Shown: piece by piece, positions 15,426 to 24,839 of the stretch
Position numbering within the stretch: position 1 is the stretch's first letter
How the letters are laid out: each line of letters starts with the position of its first letter
Assembly: GCF_028689785.1 (NCBI RefSeq)
Contig: NZ_JAQVCN010000056.1
Location: 1-32,582 of the forward strand
Direction: 5' to 3'
Length of the DNA: 32,582 nucleotides
DNA from: Zoogloea sp.
GTDB taxonomy: Bacteria > Pseudomonadota > Gammaproteobacteria > Burkholderiales > Rhodocyclaceae
The notes under the pieces: model-generated
What the model was told of the DNA's origin: nothing
Seen by the model: the letters and a program-made list of their open reading frames with translations, nothing else
The model's database searches: none
Program-made: the position numbers and the translations under genes

Positions 15426-17361
15426 GCCCCGCCTGCGCCCGGACCAAAGCGCTTGGCTGCTGGTCTGCACCATCCTCAGTCTCGCCCCCCACGCCGGCCA
15501 CCTGCCCCTGTCCCTAATCGGCGCATGCTCCCTGCTGTTAGGGTGGCGCGGCCTGCTGGCCCACCAAGGCAGGCCCCTGCCCCACCGTTTCCTTCTACTT
15601 GCCCTGGCAGCCAGCCTGGTGGCCCTGGTGGCCGTGGAGTTCCAGCGCCTCTTCGGCAAGGAGCCGGGCATTGCCCTGCTGGCAGGTCTGCTGAGCATCA
15701 AACTGCTGGAGACTCGTGACATCCGTGACGCCCGGACGGTGATTTTGCTGAGTTTCTTCATGCAGATGGGCCTCTTTCTGTACCAGCAGAACATGGGCGT
15801 GGCAGCCCTCGCCCTCGCTGGCAGCGTGGCCACCGTGGCGGCCCTGCTCTCCCTCGAAGGCCGGGCCGATACGCCCCGTGCCCGCACCCTCGCCGCAGCC
15901 CGCCTTGTGCTGCAAGGCCTGCCGCTGATGGCAGTGCTGTTCATACTCTTCCCTCGCATCCAGGGCCCCCTGTGGGGGCTGCCGGCAGATGCCTACACCC
16001 ATCGCACGGGCCTTTCCGACAGCATGGCCCCGGGCGACGTGGCCCGTGTCAGCGAATCCGGCGCCATCGCCTTCCGCGCTCGCTTCGAGGGTGATCCGCC
16101 GCCCCCAGCCGAACGCTACTGGCGCGGCCCTGTGCTGAGCGACTTCGACGGCCGCACCTGGCGCCAAGGACGCCGCAGCGTGGCAGAGGCTCCCGCCTAC
16201 CGCAGCCAGGGCCCGGCCTACACCTACACCCTCACTCTTGAGCCCCACAACCAGCGCTGGCTGCTGGCCCTCGACTTTCCCGCCACCGCCCCCGGCCTGC
16301 GCTATAGCAGCGATTTCCAGCTCCTTGCGCAAGCACCGGTGCATGCCCGCCAACGCCTGGATCTCGTATCACACCCAGGCACCCCGGTGGGCCTCGACGA
16401 GCGGGAGGCAGTACTGAGCCAGGCCCTGGAGCTGCCATCGGGGAGCAACCCGCGCACCCGCGCCCTCGGCGCCCGCCTGCGTGCCGAAGCACGTGCAAAC
16501 AGTGACATACCCGCCCTGGCCATCGCCCATTTCCGGGCCAGTGGCCTCGCCTACACCCTCGACCCGCTCCCTTTCGGGCGGGACGACGTGGACAGCTTCC
16601 TGTTCGATACCCGACAAGGCTTCTGCGAGCACTTCGCCGCCGCCTTCGTCGTCACCCTGCGTGCCGCCGGCGTGCCCGCCCGGGTGGTGACCGGCTACCA
16701 GGGCGGCGAGATCAACGCGGTGGACGGCAGCTTCGTCGTGCGTCAGTCAGACGCCCATGCCTGGGCCGAAGTGTGGCTCGCCGGCAAGGGCTGGCAGCGC
16801 ATCGATCCGACCGCCGCCAGTGCCCCCCGGCGCATCGACGGTGGCCTCGCCGGAGCCCTGCCCGACATGAACCGCCTGCCCCTGTTGGTGCGCAATGATC
16901 TACCCTGGTTGCGAACGCTGCGCGACAACCTGGAAGCCATAGACAACCGCTGGAACCAGTGGGTTCTCGGGTACAATCCAGCACGCCAGCAAGCGCTGCT
17001 TTCCGCGCTGGGCCTGGCCCAGGCCGACTGGACGACACTGATAGCCCTCATGGCAGCGGCAGGTACTTTAGTAGCCGGGCTGCTGGCCGCCTGGGCGCTG
17101 CGCCAACGCTCACCGGCCGACGCCATCGACCGCGACTGGGCGCGCTTCTGCCAACGCCTGGCGGCCATCGGGCTGCCTCGGGAAACATGGGAAGGGCCCC
17201 TGGACTACGCAGGCAGGATTGGTCACCAGCGCCCCGACCTGGGTTCTACCGTCGTCGCCATCGCCACCGACTACGCGGCCCTGCGCTACGGCATGGCCAG
17301 CACCGACCCCCTCGCCCGCCGGCGCCTCCACCAATCCATCAAGAACTTCCGTCCCCGATGA
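15418..17361 (+). CDS. Transglutaminase-like membrane protein (TgpA family, DUF3488/DUF4129)
   Basis: A 647-residue protein. The N-terminal 175 residues form about six membrane helices (DUF3488-like). A periplasmic transglutaminase core follows with an intact triad: C403 in GFCEHFA, H447 in SDAHAWAEVW and D463 in RIDPTA. A last helix near 545-565 precedes a cytoplasmic DUF4129-like tail. The arrangement is that of Pseudomonas TgpA. The reaction in vivo is not known; transglutaminase or thiol-protease chemistry on envelope proteins is likely. It overlaps DUF58 by eight bases and mltB by four (ATGA at 17358-17361), so the four genes look like one coupled operon. Confidence 0.92.
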   Translation: MTEPRLRPDQSAWLLVCTILSLAPHAGHLPLSLIGACSLLLGWRGLLAHQGRPLPHRFLLLALAASLVALVAVEFQRLFGKEPGIALLAGLLSIKLLETRDIRDARTVILLSFFMQMGLFLYQQNMGVAALALAGSVATVAALLSLEGRADTPRARTLAAARLVLQGLPLMAVLFILFPRIQGPLWGLPADAYTHRTGLSDSMAPGDVARVSESGAIAFRARFEGDPPPPAERYWRGPVLSDFDGRTWRQGRRSVAEAPAYRSQGPAYTYTLTLEPHNQRWLLALDFPATAPGLRYSSDFQLLAQAPVHARQRLDLVSHPGTPVGLDEREAVLSQALELPSGSNPRTRALGARLRAEARANSDIPALAIAHFRASGLAYTLDPLPFGRDDVDSFLFDTRQGFCEHFAAAFVVTLRAAGVPARVVTGYQGGEINAVDGSFVVRQSDAHAWAEVWLAGKGWQRIDPTAASAPRRIDGGLAGALPDMNRLPLLVRNDLPWLRTLRDNLEAIDNRWNQWVLGYNPARQQALLSALGLAQADWTTLIALMAAAGTLVAGLLAAWALRQRSPADAIDRDWARFCQRLAAIGLPRETWEGPLDYAGRIGHQRPDLGSTVVAIATDYAALRYGMASTDPLARRRLHQSIKNFRPR

Positions 17362-18395
17362 AAACCGCAACACATCGCCAGCGTTCCGGCTCCCTGATCG
17401 CCCTGCTCGTGGCCCTCGCCTTGACGAGCCCCCTTCATGCCGCCGAGCGCTACGCGGACCGGGCGGAAACCCAGCAGTTCATCGATGAGATGCAGCAACG
17501 CCATGGCTTCGACAAAGACGCCCTGAACTACATCTTCCGCCGTGCCCAGTACCTGCCCTCGGTCATCAAGGCCATCTCGCCTCCCCGCGATCCTGTGGCC
17601 GTGCGCTCCTGGCAGCGCTACCGCAGCCGCTTCGTCGAACCCGTGCGGGTCAAGGCCGGCGTCGCTTTCTGGGAGCGCCACCAGGACAGCATCCGCGCAG
17701 CCAGCGAGAAGTACGGCGTGCCCGAAGAGATCATTGTCGGCATCATCGGCGTGGAGACCATCTATGGCCGCAACACGGGCAACTACCAGGCCGTGTCGGC
17801 GCTGTCGACCCTGGCCTTTGATTACCCACGCCGGGCCGAGCTGTTCCGCAAGGAGCTTGAGAACCTTCTGCTGATGGCCCGCGAACAGGGGCGCGACCCC
17901 CTCGACTACCAGGGCTCCTACGCCGGGGCCCTGGGGCTGCCCCAGTTCTTGCCGAGCAGTGTGCGCAACTATGCAGTGGATTTTGATGGGGACGGCCAGA
18001 TCGACCTGCTCAATAGCCCGCGGGATGCCATCGGCAGCGTCGCCCGCTATATGCAGATGCACGGCTGGGAAAGCGGAGCGCCGGTTGCCGTACGCGCCAG
18101 CGTGGATAGTGACGCCAACCTGGTACCCCTGCTCGCCAACGACATCAACCCGGCCTTCGATGCCAGCGCTCTGGCCAGTCATGGTGTCAAGGCGGCCAGC
18201 GGTGACACTCCGATGGGCAAGGCCGCCTTTGTCGAACTGGTGACACCCGGCGAAGACAGCGAATACTGGCTGGGCTACCAGAACTTCTACGTGATCACCC
18301 GCTACAACCGCAGCAGCTTCTACGCCATGTCGGTGTTCCAGCTGGGTGAGGCCGTCAAGGCCGCGCGGCTGGCCGCGGTAACGGCACGCCGCTGA
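17358..18395 (+). CDS. mltB: Lytic murein transglycosylase B (MltB family)
   Basis: A 345-residue periplasmic enzyme that cleaves peptidoglycan glycan strands to give 1,6-anhydro-muramic ends. The catalytic glutamate is E133 in IIGVETIYGRNTG. Other MltB marks are FDYPRRAELFRKELE, GSYAGALGLPQFLPSS and DFDGDGQIDL, plus WLGYQNFYVITRYNRS near the end. The signal peptide ends in LHAAER and has no lipobox, so this copy is predicted soluble, unlike lipoprotein MltB of E. coli. I chose the ATG at 17358 because it overlaps the upstream stop (ATGA) and starts the signal peptide; the open frame reaches much further upstream inside the transglutaminase gene. It converges on arsC with nine bases between. 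Confidence 0.93.
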   Translation: MKTATHRQRSGSLIALLVALALTSPLHAAERYADRAETQQFIDEMQQRHGFDKDALNYIFRRAQYLPSVIKAISPPRDPVAVRSWQRYRSRFVEPVRVKAGVAFWERHQDSIRAASEKYGVPEEIIVGIIGVETIYGRNTGNYQAVSALSTLAFDYPRRAELFRKELENLLLMAREQGRDPLDYQGSYAGALGLPQFLPSSVRNYAVDFDGDGQIDLLNSPRDAIGSVARYMQMHGWESGAPVAVRASVDSDANLVPLLANDINPAFDASALASHGVKAASGDTPMGKAAFVELVTPGEDSEYWLGYQNFYVITRYNRSSFYAMSVFQLGEAVKAARLAAVTARR

Positions 18396-18404
18396 AGCTG
18401 CGGG

Positions 18405-18761
18405 CTAGTCCTGCAGCAGCGACAGCACCTTCTCCGGCGGGCGGGCCACCACGGCCCGCTCACCGCGCACCACGATGGGCCGTTCGATGAGGATGGGGTG
18501 TGCCACCAGGGCATCCAGCCACGCTTCCTCGTCGAGCTCGCGCCCCTGATAGTCGGTTTTGTAGATGTCCTCGCCCTTGCGCACCAGGGATTCGGCCGTC
18601 GTACCCAGCTTGCGCAGCAGGCCGACCAGCTCGGCCCGGCTCGGTGGCGTCTTGAGATACTCCACCACCTCCAGGGGAAGGCCTCTCTCTTGCAGCAGGG
18701 CGCAGACCGCACGGCTCTTGGAACAGCGGGCGTTGTGATACACGCGAAGGATGTCGCTCAT
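18405..18761 (-). CDS. ArsC/YfgD-type arsenate reductase family protein
   Basis: A 118-residue thioredoxin-fold protein. The redox cysteine is C13 in YHNARCSKSR, and ILIERPIVVRG carries the conserved arginine of the ArsC family. The spacing and length match glutaredoxin-dependent arsenate reductases, but the CSKSR form is closer to the chromosomal YfgD/ArsC paralogues, whose role in arsenate resistance is often unproven. No arsR or arsB lies nearby, so it may be a housekeeping reductase. It is transcribed in the same direction as rpoS and starts 51 bases after it. Confidence 0.87.
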   Translation of the reverse strand: MSDILRVYHNARCSKSRAVCALLQERGLPLEVVEYLKTPPSRAELVGLLRKLGTTAESLVRKGEDIYKTDYQGRELDEEAWLDALVAHPILIERPIVVRGERAVVARPPEKVLSLLQD

Positions 18762-18788
18762 GGCATTCGACTCGGGGAAATGAACGGA

Positions 18789-18806
18789 TGCCGGCCACGG
18801 CCGGCA
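18789..18806 (-). terminator. Hairpin after rpoS
   Basis: A perfect 8-bp inverted repeat, TGCCGGCC and GGCCGGCA, has only AC between arms, so the outer seven pairs can form a stem with a 4-base loop. It lies just after the rpoS stop on the minus strand. There is no T-run, so it may be a weak terminator or a 3'-end stabiliser. Confidence 0.4.
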
Positions 18807-18812
18807 CGAAAG

Positions 18813-19748
18813 CTACAGCAGCACGTCCTTGGAAACCCCGCGCCGCTTGATGATGCGACGTAGCTGACCTAGGGCCTCAAGCTGAATCTGGCGCACCCGC
18901 TCCCGGGTCAGGTCCAGACTGTCGGCGAGTTCCTCAAGGGTTCGCACCTCGCACTCATCCAGGCCGTAGCGGTGGCGGATCACCAGGCGCTGCTTTTCGC
19001 TGAGCTGGCCAATCCACTCGCGCACCAGGGTTTCGACCTCCAGATCCTGGATCTGCACGTCGGGGGTGTCAGCGTCGTCATCGGCCAGGGACTCACCGAT
19101 GGACAGTGTGGGATCAATGTCGAGAGGCGCATCCAGAGACGCAGTGTGCTCGTTGAGAGCCAGGATGGCACGCACATCCTCTACCGGGCGATCGAGCCGC
19201 CGGGCAACCTCTTCAAGAGTCGTATCCCCGTTACCGGCAGCCTCCAGCTGCCGCTGGGCCCGCAGCACCTGATTGAGCTCCTTGACCACGTGCACCGGAA
19301 GGCGGATGGTCCGCGACTGGTTCATGATGGCCCGCTCGATGTTCTGGCGGATCCACCAGGTGGCATAGGTGGAAAAGCGGAAACCACGCTCGGGGTCGAA
19401 TTTCTCGAGGGCGTGGATGAGGCCCAGATTGCCTTCCTCTACCAGATCAAGCAAGGGAATGCCCCGGTTGAGGTAGTGTTTGGCGATATTGACGACGAGA
19501 CGCAGGTTGCGCTCGATCATGGTCTGGCGTGCGTCGAAATCCCCCAGCCGGACCCGACGTGACAGGGCCAGCTCTTCTTCGGCAGTCAGCAGCGGGTTGG
19601 CCCCGATCTCGTTCAGATACAGCTGGGTGACGTCGCCCAGGAAATCGGTGTCGGGCGAAGCCGCCGGCACTTCGAGAAAGACCTCCACCTCCGGGGGCAA
19701 ATCCGGCTCGGGGGTTTCCAGTTCCTCAGGCGCTGCCGGATCGTACAT
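18813..19748 (-). CDS. rpoS: RNA polymerase sigma factor RpoS
   Basis: A 311-residue sigma-70-class factor lacking region 1.1. Region 1.2 is [22 protein letters not shown]. Region 2 runs through [36 protein letters not shown] and [19 protein letters not shown]. Region 3 follows with [10 protein letters not shown]. Region 4 has [16 protein letters not shown] and the helix-turn-helix [17 protein letters not shown]. It directs stationary-phase and stress transcription. The context (surE-pcm-nlpD-rpoS) is the classic one, and rpoS promoters often lie inside nlpD. The 115-base nlpD-rpoS gap has GAGAGGA ahead of the ATG. The acidic N-terminus, rich in Pro and Glu, is longer than the E. coli one. 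Confidence 0.95.
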   Translation of the reverse strand: MYDPAAPEELETPEPDLPPEVEVFLEVPAASPDTDFLGDVTQLYLNEIGANPLLTAEEELALSRRVRLGDFDARQTMIERNLRLVVNIAKHYLNRGIPLLDLVEEGNLGLIHALEKFDPERGFRFSTYATWWIRQNIERAIMNQSRTIRLPVHVVKELNQVLRAQRQLEAAGNGDTTLEEVARRLDRPVEDVRAILALNEHTASLDAPLDIDPTLSIGESLADDDADTPDVQIQDLEVETLVREWIGQLSEKQRLVIRHRYGLDECEVRTLEELADSLDLTRERVRQIQLEALGQLRRIIKRRGVSKDVLL

Positions 19749-19863
19749 GGATTCCTCTCTGGATCATGGGGCACAGCTTGGCCGGAATCGCAAATCTCCG
19801 ACGCTGATCGGTTGTCTTGCCGTCAATACACTGCCTTGCTCACCCCAAAAATCCGGGAGTACG

Positions 19864-20862
19864 TCAGCGAGGCGGGAGGTACTTTCCCGGATCGACCGGC
19901 TTACCCTGCCGCCGAATCTCGAAATGCAGCTTGGGGCGATCACTGTCGCTATCGCCCAGTTCGGCAATCTTCTGGCCCTTGCCCACTGTCTGCCCTTCCT
20001 TGACCAGCAGACTCTGGTTATGGGCGTAGGCACTCAGGTAGCTGTTGTCATGCTTGACGATCACGAGTTTGCCATAACCGCGCAGCCCCGTGCCGGCATA
20101 AACGACTCGCCCGCCGGCTGCCGCTAGCACGGGATCACCGGGCTTGCCGGCCAGATCCAAACCCTTGCTCGATGTTTCGTTGAAGCCCGCAATCACCTTG
20201 CCGGCTGCAGGCCAGGCCCAATCGATGGCGCCGTTTCCGTTGGACTTGCCCTCGTCGGGCCTGGGCTCCGGCTTCGCCTCGGGCTTTGCGTCGGGTTTCG
20301 CCTCAGGCTTCACCTCGGGTTTCATGTCGGGTTTGAGCTCGGGCTTCGGATCGACCTTGGCGATCACGATGGGTGCCTCCGGTTTCTGGGCCTGAGCCCA
20401 GGCCTGCTCGGAATAGGGGATCTTGCCGCCCCTCGGCTCACGCCGCACGCCATCGGCCGGAACTGCCGCCGGGGCTGTCGTGGTGGCAGGTGCGCCCACC
20501 GGGCGCACCTCGACGGTGGAGGTGGTCACCGGCCGGGTCACCGCGGCCGACTCCGGAGGACGCACCCGCAACTCCTGCCCGACCTCGATCAGGTTGGGGT
20601 TCTCCAGGCCACTCCAGGCGGCGATATCCCGATAGTTCTGGCCATGGTCAAGGGCGATGCGGATGAGGGTGTCACCCGGCTTGACGATGTAATAGCCCGG
20701 ACGCGCCACCCGGGGCGGGGCCACCGGCGCCTCGGCCTTTTCGGTGGTGGTACCAGGCGGACGCGCCCGCTCGGTCACCGGAGCCGGTGACTTAGTGGTG
20801 GCACAACCGGTCACGCCAATGGCAAGCGCGAGGGACAACAGGGTAAGACGCGACAACTTCAT
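19864..20862 (-). CDS. nlpD: NlpD-type murein hydrolase activator (LysM + LytM lipoprotein)
   Basis: A lipoprotein of 332 residues with signal MKLSRLTLLSLALAIGVTGC (lipobox VTGC, C20). A LysM domain (YYIVKPGDTLIRIALDHG ... NPNLIEVGQELRV) binds peptidoglycan. A 45-residue Lys-Pro-Glu repeat linker leads to a C-terminal LytM (M23) domain. The usual zinc histidine of the first motif is replaced (SSKGLDLAG instead of HxGxD), as in E. coli NlpD, so it should activate an amidase such as AmiC instead of cutting wall itself. An ATG six codons earlier (20878-20880) overlaps the pcm stop in ATGA. I prefer 20862 for its GAGAAA site and normal signal length, but either may be used. Confidence 0.92.
   Translation of the reverse strand: MKLSRLTLLSLALAIGVTGCATTKSPAPVTERARPPGTTTEKAEAPVAPPRVARPGYYIVKPGDTLIRIALDHGQNYRDIAAWSGLENPNLIEVGQELRVRPPESAAVTRPVTTSTVEVRPVGAPATTTAPAAVPADGVRREPRGGKIPYSEQAWAQAQKPEAPIVIAKVDPKPELKPDMKPEVKPEAKPDAKPEAKPEPRPDEGKSNGNGAIDWAWPAAGKVIAGFNETSSKGLDLAGKPGDPVLAAAGGRVVYAGTGLRGYGKLVIVKHDNSYLSAYAHNQSLLVKEGQTVGKGQKIAELGDSDSDRPKLHFEIRRQGKPVDPGKYLPPR
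20254..20349 (-). repeat. In-frame 12-base tandem repeats in nlpD coding a KPE(A) linker
   Basis: About eight imperfect 12-base units in the nlpD linker code for KPEL, KPDM, KPEV, KPEA, KPDA, KPEA and KPEP, followed by RPDE. The period is a multiple of three, so copy-number change would lengthen or shorten the linker without a frameshift. Confidence 0.75.
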
Positions 20863-20876
20863 GCTTTCTCGGAACT

Positions 20877-21536
20877 TCATTCGGTGCCGGGCAGCAGCGG
20901 TACAAAGCGCACTGCACTGAGGCGTGTTTCTCGGATTCCGCGCGCGCTGCGTTCGATCAGCACCAGCACCTGCTCGGCAGCGCCCACCGGCAGGATCATC
21001 CGGCCGCCTTCGGACAACTGATCCACAAGGGCCTGAGGCACCTTGGGCGCCGCAGCGGCGACAATGATGGTGTCGTAGGGCGCCGCCTCACGCAGGCCCA
21101 GGCTGCCATCGGCATGTTTCAGCCGCACATTGGGCAGGCGCAGATGGCGCAGATTGTTGCGCGCCCGATCAAGGAGCGGCCGCAAGCGCTCGACGGAATA
21201 GACTTCGGCGGCCACGTGAGACAGTACAGCCGCCTGATAACCGCAGCCGGTACCCACCTCAAGGGTCTTGCCCAACTCGCGGCCGGCCCTCAGGATCTCT
21301 ATCATCCGCGCCACCACGAAGGGCTGCGAGATGGTCTGCTGCAGGCCCAGGGGCAAGGCCGTGTCCTCGTAAGCACGGGACGCCAGCGCCTCCTCGACAA
21401 ACAGATGACGCGGCACCGCCATCATCGCCGCCAGTACGCGCTCGTCTCGCACGCCCTGCTCGCGCAGACGCTCGATCATGCGCGTGCGTGCCCGCTGGGC
21501 GGTCTGCAGCGCGGCCCGCAAGACCTCGCTGCTCAT
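20877..21536 (-). CDS. pcm: Protein-L-isoaspartate O-methyltransferase
   Basis: A 219-residue SAM methyltransferase that repairs isoaspartyl damage. The N-terminal part has [18 protein letters not shown] and [19 protein letters not shown], containing the conserved SQPF. The SAM-binding motif is [15 protein letters not shown], and the C-terminal part has [20 protein letters not shown] and GGRMILPVG. The start at 21534-21536 overlaps the surE stop (ATGA), which fixes it; the longer open frame upstream lies inside surE. The 3' end meets nlpD in the same way. The surE-pcm pair is a well-known stationary-phase survival unit. Confidence 0.95.
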   Translation of the reverse strand: MSSEVLRAALQTAQRARTRMIERLREQGVRDERVLAAMMAVPRHLFVEEALASRAYEDTALPLGLQQTISQPFVVARMIEILRAGRELGKTLEVGTGCGYQAAVLSHVAAEVYSVERLRPLLDRARNNLRHLRLPNVRLKHADGSLGLREAAPYDTIIVAAAAPKVPQALVDQLSEGGRMILPVGAAEQVLVLIERSARGIRETRLSAVRFVPLLPGTE

Positions 21537-22276
21537 CTGCCCAGCCAGTCCCGGACGGTGGTGATCTGCCCCTGGTGAGTCAGGTCGATCTGCAAGGGGG
21601 TGATGGAGGCGTAGCCATTGGCGACGGCGTGGAAATCCGTGCCCTCGCCAGCGTCCTGGGCGGCACCTGCGGCACCCACCCAATACACAGTCTCATTGCG
21701 CGGCGTGACCGACTTGATTGTCGGCTCGGCCTTGTGACGCTTGCCCAGACGGGTTACCTGAATGCCCTTGATCTTCTCGAAGGGCAGATCCGGCACATTC
21801 ACATTAAGCAAGGTCGGCACCTTGACCGGGTCGCGCTGGAAACGCTCAACGAGCTCCCGGGCAATGCGTGCCGCACCGGAAAAATCGGATGCGCCCTTGG
21901 CCACCAGGGAGATGGCGATGGCCGGAACACCCAGCAGGAAGCCTTCGGTGGCTGCTGCGACGGTGCCGGAATAGATGGTGTCATCCCCCATGTTGGCGCC
22001 GTGATTGATGCCCGACACCACCATGTCCGGCAACTCGTCGAGCATACCGGTGACCGCCAGGTGCACGCAGTCGGTGGGAGTGCCGTTCACGTAGTAAAAG
22101 CCACTCGCCGCCTTGCGCAGGGATAAGGGCCGATCCAGGGTGAGGGAATTGCTGGCGCCGCTGCGGTCTCGCTCGGGCGCCACGACAGTCACTTTTCCAA
22201 TCTCGGAGAGCGCAGCCGCGAGGGCTTGCAGGCCGGGGGCAAAATAACCATCGTCATTGCTCAGCAGGATACGCAT
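21533..22276 (-). CDS. surE: 5'/3'-nucleotidase SurE
   Basis: A 247-residue metal-dependent nucleotidase/exopolyphosphatase. The metal ligands fall at the family positions: D8 and D9 in [13 protein letters not shown]39 in [12 protein letters not shown] and N91 in [12 protein letters not shown]. The phosphate-binding TVAAATEG and the C-terminal extended hairpin are present. The length matches SurE (about 250). It is the first gene of surE-pcm-nlpD-rpoS, so its promoter must lie in the 335-base region upstream. The ribosome site is weak. Confidence 0.95.
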   Translation of the reverse strand: MRILLSNDDGYFAPGLQALAAALSEIGKVTVVAPERDRSGASNSLTLDRPLSLRKAASGFYYVNGTPTDCVHLAVTGMLDELPDMVVSGINHGANMGDDTIYSGTVAAATEGFLLGVPAIAISLVAKGASDFSGAARIARELVERFQRDPVKVPTLLNVNVPDLPFEKIKGIQVTRLGKRHKAEPTIKSVTPRNETVYWVGAAGAAQDAGEGTDFHAVANGYASITPLQIDLTHQGQITTVRDWLGR

Positions 22277-22611
22277 GGGTGACCGGGATCAGGCTTTCTG
22301 GCATTGGAGGGGATTTGCGGGATCGGCTGGCCGGACAGGCTGCGGCCCGAATGATGTGCGGCCCAGGCCAAACCCCGAATGGGCCTTGAGTTTAGCAGAG
22401 TCGGCTTCGCACCCGCTAGGCGCTCACGGCGTAGCAATCTATGAAGATGCCGTTGGCGACAATCTGACGCACCCGCTAGGCGCTCACGGCGTAGCCAGCC
22501 GGCGAACCAAGGGCCACCACTGCGGTCAGCAAAGTAAGTCTGCTGCAGGCATGTGTAATCTTTGGAGCCCTGCTCCGTCTACCCGACATTCCCTCTTCCG
22601 GTATGCCCATC
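22277..22611. other. Intergenic region between divergent surE and msrP
   Basis: The longest stretch without a gene. It must carry both divergent promoters, but I see no confident sigma-70 pair. Its main feature is a 28-base direct repeat (separate entry). An open frame crosses the region on the plus strand, but it has no ribosome site or recognisable domain and overlaps msrP, so I do not call it a gene. Confidence 0.6.
22408..22495. repeat. Two exact 28-base direct repeats, 60-base period
   Basis: Copies at 22408-22435 and 22468-22495 are identical over 28 bases, starting CGCACCCGCTAGG and ending CACGGCGTAGC, with 32 bases between. Each copy has partial dyad symmetry (GCTA near the middle and TAGC at the end). 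Two copies are too few for a CRISPR call, and no cas gene is near. They could be regulator-binding sites, a dispersed repeat family or a recent short duplication. Confidence 0.8.
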
Positions 22612-23541
<930 letters not shown>

Positions 23542-23564
23542 CCCGACTGAAACCGACACTTATC

Positions 23565-24236
23565 ATGACACCCGGCAAGACCAGCCTCTCCGCCATCAAG
23601 GCCGCCCTCTTCCTGCTCTGCCTGACGCCCGCCTTCCTGCTCTGGCGCGGGCTGGAAACGGACAGCCTGGGCGCCAACCCCATCGAAGCCCTGACCCGCA
23701 GCACCGGCGAATGGACCCTTCGCTTCCTGCTCATCACCCTGATGGTGACGCCCCTGCGCAAGTTTACCGGCTGGCACTGGATTTTGCGCCTGCGACGCAT
23801 GCTCGGGCTTTTTGCCTTTGCCTACGCCACGGCCCACCTGGCCACCTACGTGTGGCTGGATCAGTTTTTCGACTGGGAGGGGATTGCCCGGGACATCCTC
23901 AAACGCCCCTTCATCACGGTCGGGTTTGCCGCCCTGATGCTGATGCTGCCCCTCGCCGCCACCTCCAGCAACTTTGCCATCCGCCAGCTTGGCGGCCGCC
24001 GCTGGCAGGCCCTGCACCGGGCGATCTATCCGATCGTGCTGCTCGGCTGCGTGCACTTCTGGTGGCTGGTCAAGAAAGACATCACCTGGCCTCTGATCTA
24101 CACGGTGATTGCCGTTGCACTCCTCGGCCTGCGCGGCTGGTGGCGGGAGCAGGAGCGCCGCAAGCAACTGGCCGGTGGCTACCTGCCGCAACAGCCGAAA
24201 TTCGAGGGCAAGGTGATCAAGATCTTCGCCCGGTGA
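23565..24236 (+). CDS. msrQ: Heme-binding membrane subunit MsrQ (YedZ)
   Basis: A 223-residue membrane protein of the ferric-reductase-like family with about six helices. Histidines H91 (TAHLATY), H151 (LHRAIYP) and H164 (VHFWW) fall at the positions of the heme ligands described for E. coli MsrQ. It passes electrons from quinol, possibly with a flavin, to MsrP. It starts 23 bases after msrP and its stop is 15 bases from the stop of convergent mog; I see no terminator between them. Confidence 0.94.
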   Translation: MTPGKTSLSAIKAALFLLCLTPAFLLWRGLETDSLGANPIEALTRSTGEWTLRFLLITLMVTPLRKFTGWHWILRLRRMLGLFAFAYATAHLATYVWLDQFFDWEGIARDILKRPFITVGFAALMLMLPLAATSSNFAIRQLGGRRWQALHRAIYPIVLLGCVHFWWLVKKDITWPLIYTVIAVALLGLRGWWREQERRKQLAGGYLPQQPKFEGKVIKIFAR

Positions 24237-24251
24237 TCACACCGGGCAGCC

Positions 24252-24839
24252 TCAGGCCTTCGGCCGGATCGCCGACTTGGGCCGGAATGCCTTGACCACC
24301 TCGTCACGGGTCTCGATGTAAGGCCCGCCTATGAGATCGATGCAGTAGGGCACGGCGGCAAAGATGCCGGGCACCTTCTGCACGCCCTCTGCATCCTTGA
24401 GGCCCTCAAGGGTCTCGGCAATGGCCTTGGGCTGGCCGGGAAGATTGAGGATTAGGGACTGGCCGCGGATCACCCCCATCTGACGGGAGAGGATCGCGGT
24501 AGGCACGAAGGCCAGGCTGATCTGGCGCATCTGCTCGCCAAAACCCGGCATCACCTTGTGAGCCACCGCCAGGGTGGCCTCCGGCGTCACGTCCCGGGGC
24601 GCCGGGCCGGTGCCTCCGGTGGTGAGCACCAGATGGCAGCCCGCCACATCACAAAGTTCGATCAGGGTCGCCTCGATGGCCGCCTGCTCGTCAGGGATCA
24701 GGCGCTTCGCCATCTGCCAGGGCGAACTCAGGGCCCTGCCAAACCACGCTTCCAGGGCCGGGATACCCTTGTCTTCATAGACACCGGTCGACGCCCGGTC
24801 ACTGATGGAAACCAGGCCGATCTTCAGCAGATCGTTCAT
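24252..24839 (-). CDS. mog: Molybdopterin adenylyltransferase Mog
   Basis: A 195-residue MoaB/Mog-fold enzyme that adenylates molybdopterin before molybdenum insertion. Visible motifs are GLVSISDRASTGVYEDKG, LTTGGTGPAPRDVTPEAT and ILNLPGQPKAI. Length and motifs match Mog better than MoaB (about 170 residues). Its start overlaps the yjgA stop in ATGA (24836-24839), so it is translated with yjgA. The neighbouring MsrP carries a molybdenum cofactor, so the location is functionally sensible. Confidence 0.94.
   Translation of the reverse strand: MNDLLKIGLVSISDRASTGVYEDKGIPALEAWFGRALSSPWQMAKRLIPDEQAAIEATLIELCDVAGCHLVLTTGGTGPAPRDVTPEATLAVAHKVMPGFGEQMRQISLAFVPTAILSRQMGVIRGQSLILNLPGQPKAIAETLEGLKDAEGVQKVPGIFAAVPYCIDLIGGPYIETRDEVVKAFRPKSAIRPKA

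Noticed and set aside
18405-18761. Arsenic-resistance operon
   Set aside because: Only the ArsC-like reductase is present; no arsR, arsB or arsH adjoins it.
22408-22495. A minimal CRISPR array
   Set aside because: Only two repeats, a 32-base gap of unrelated sequence and no cas genes nearby.
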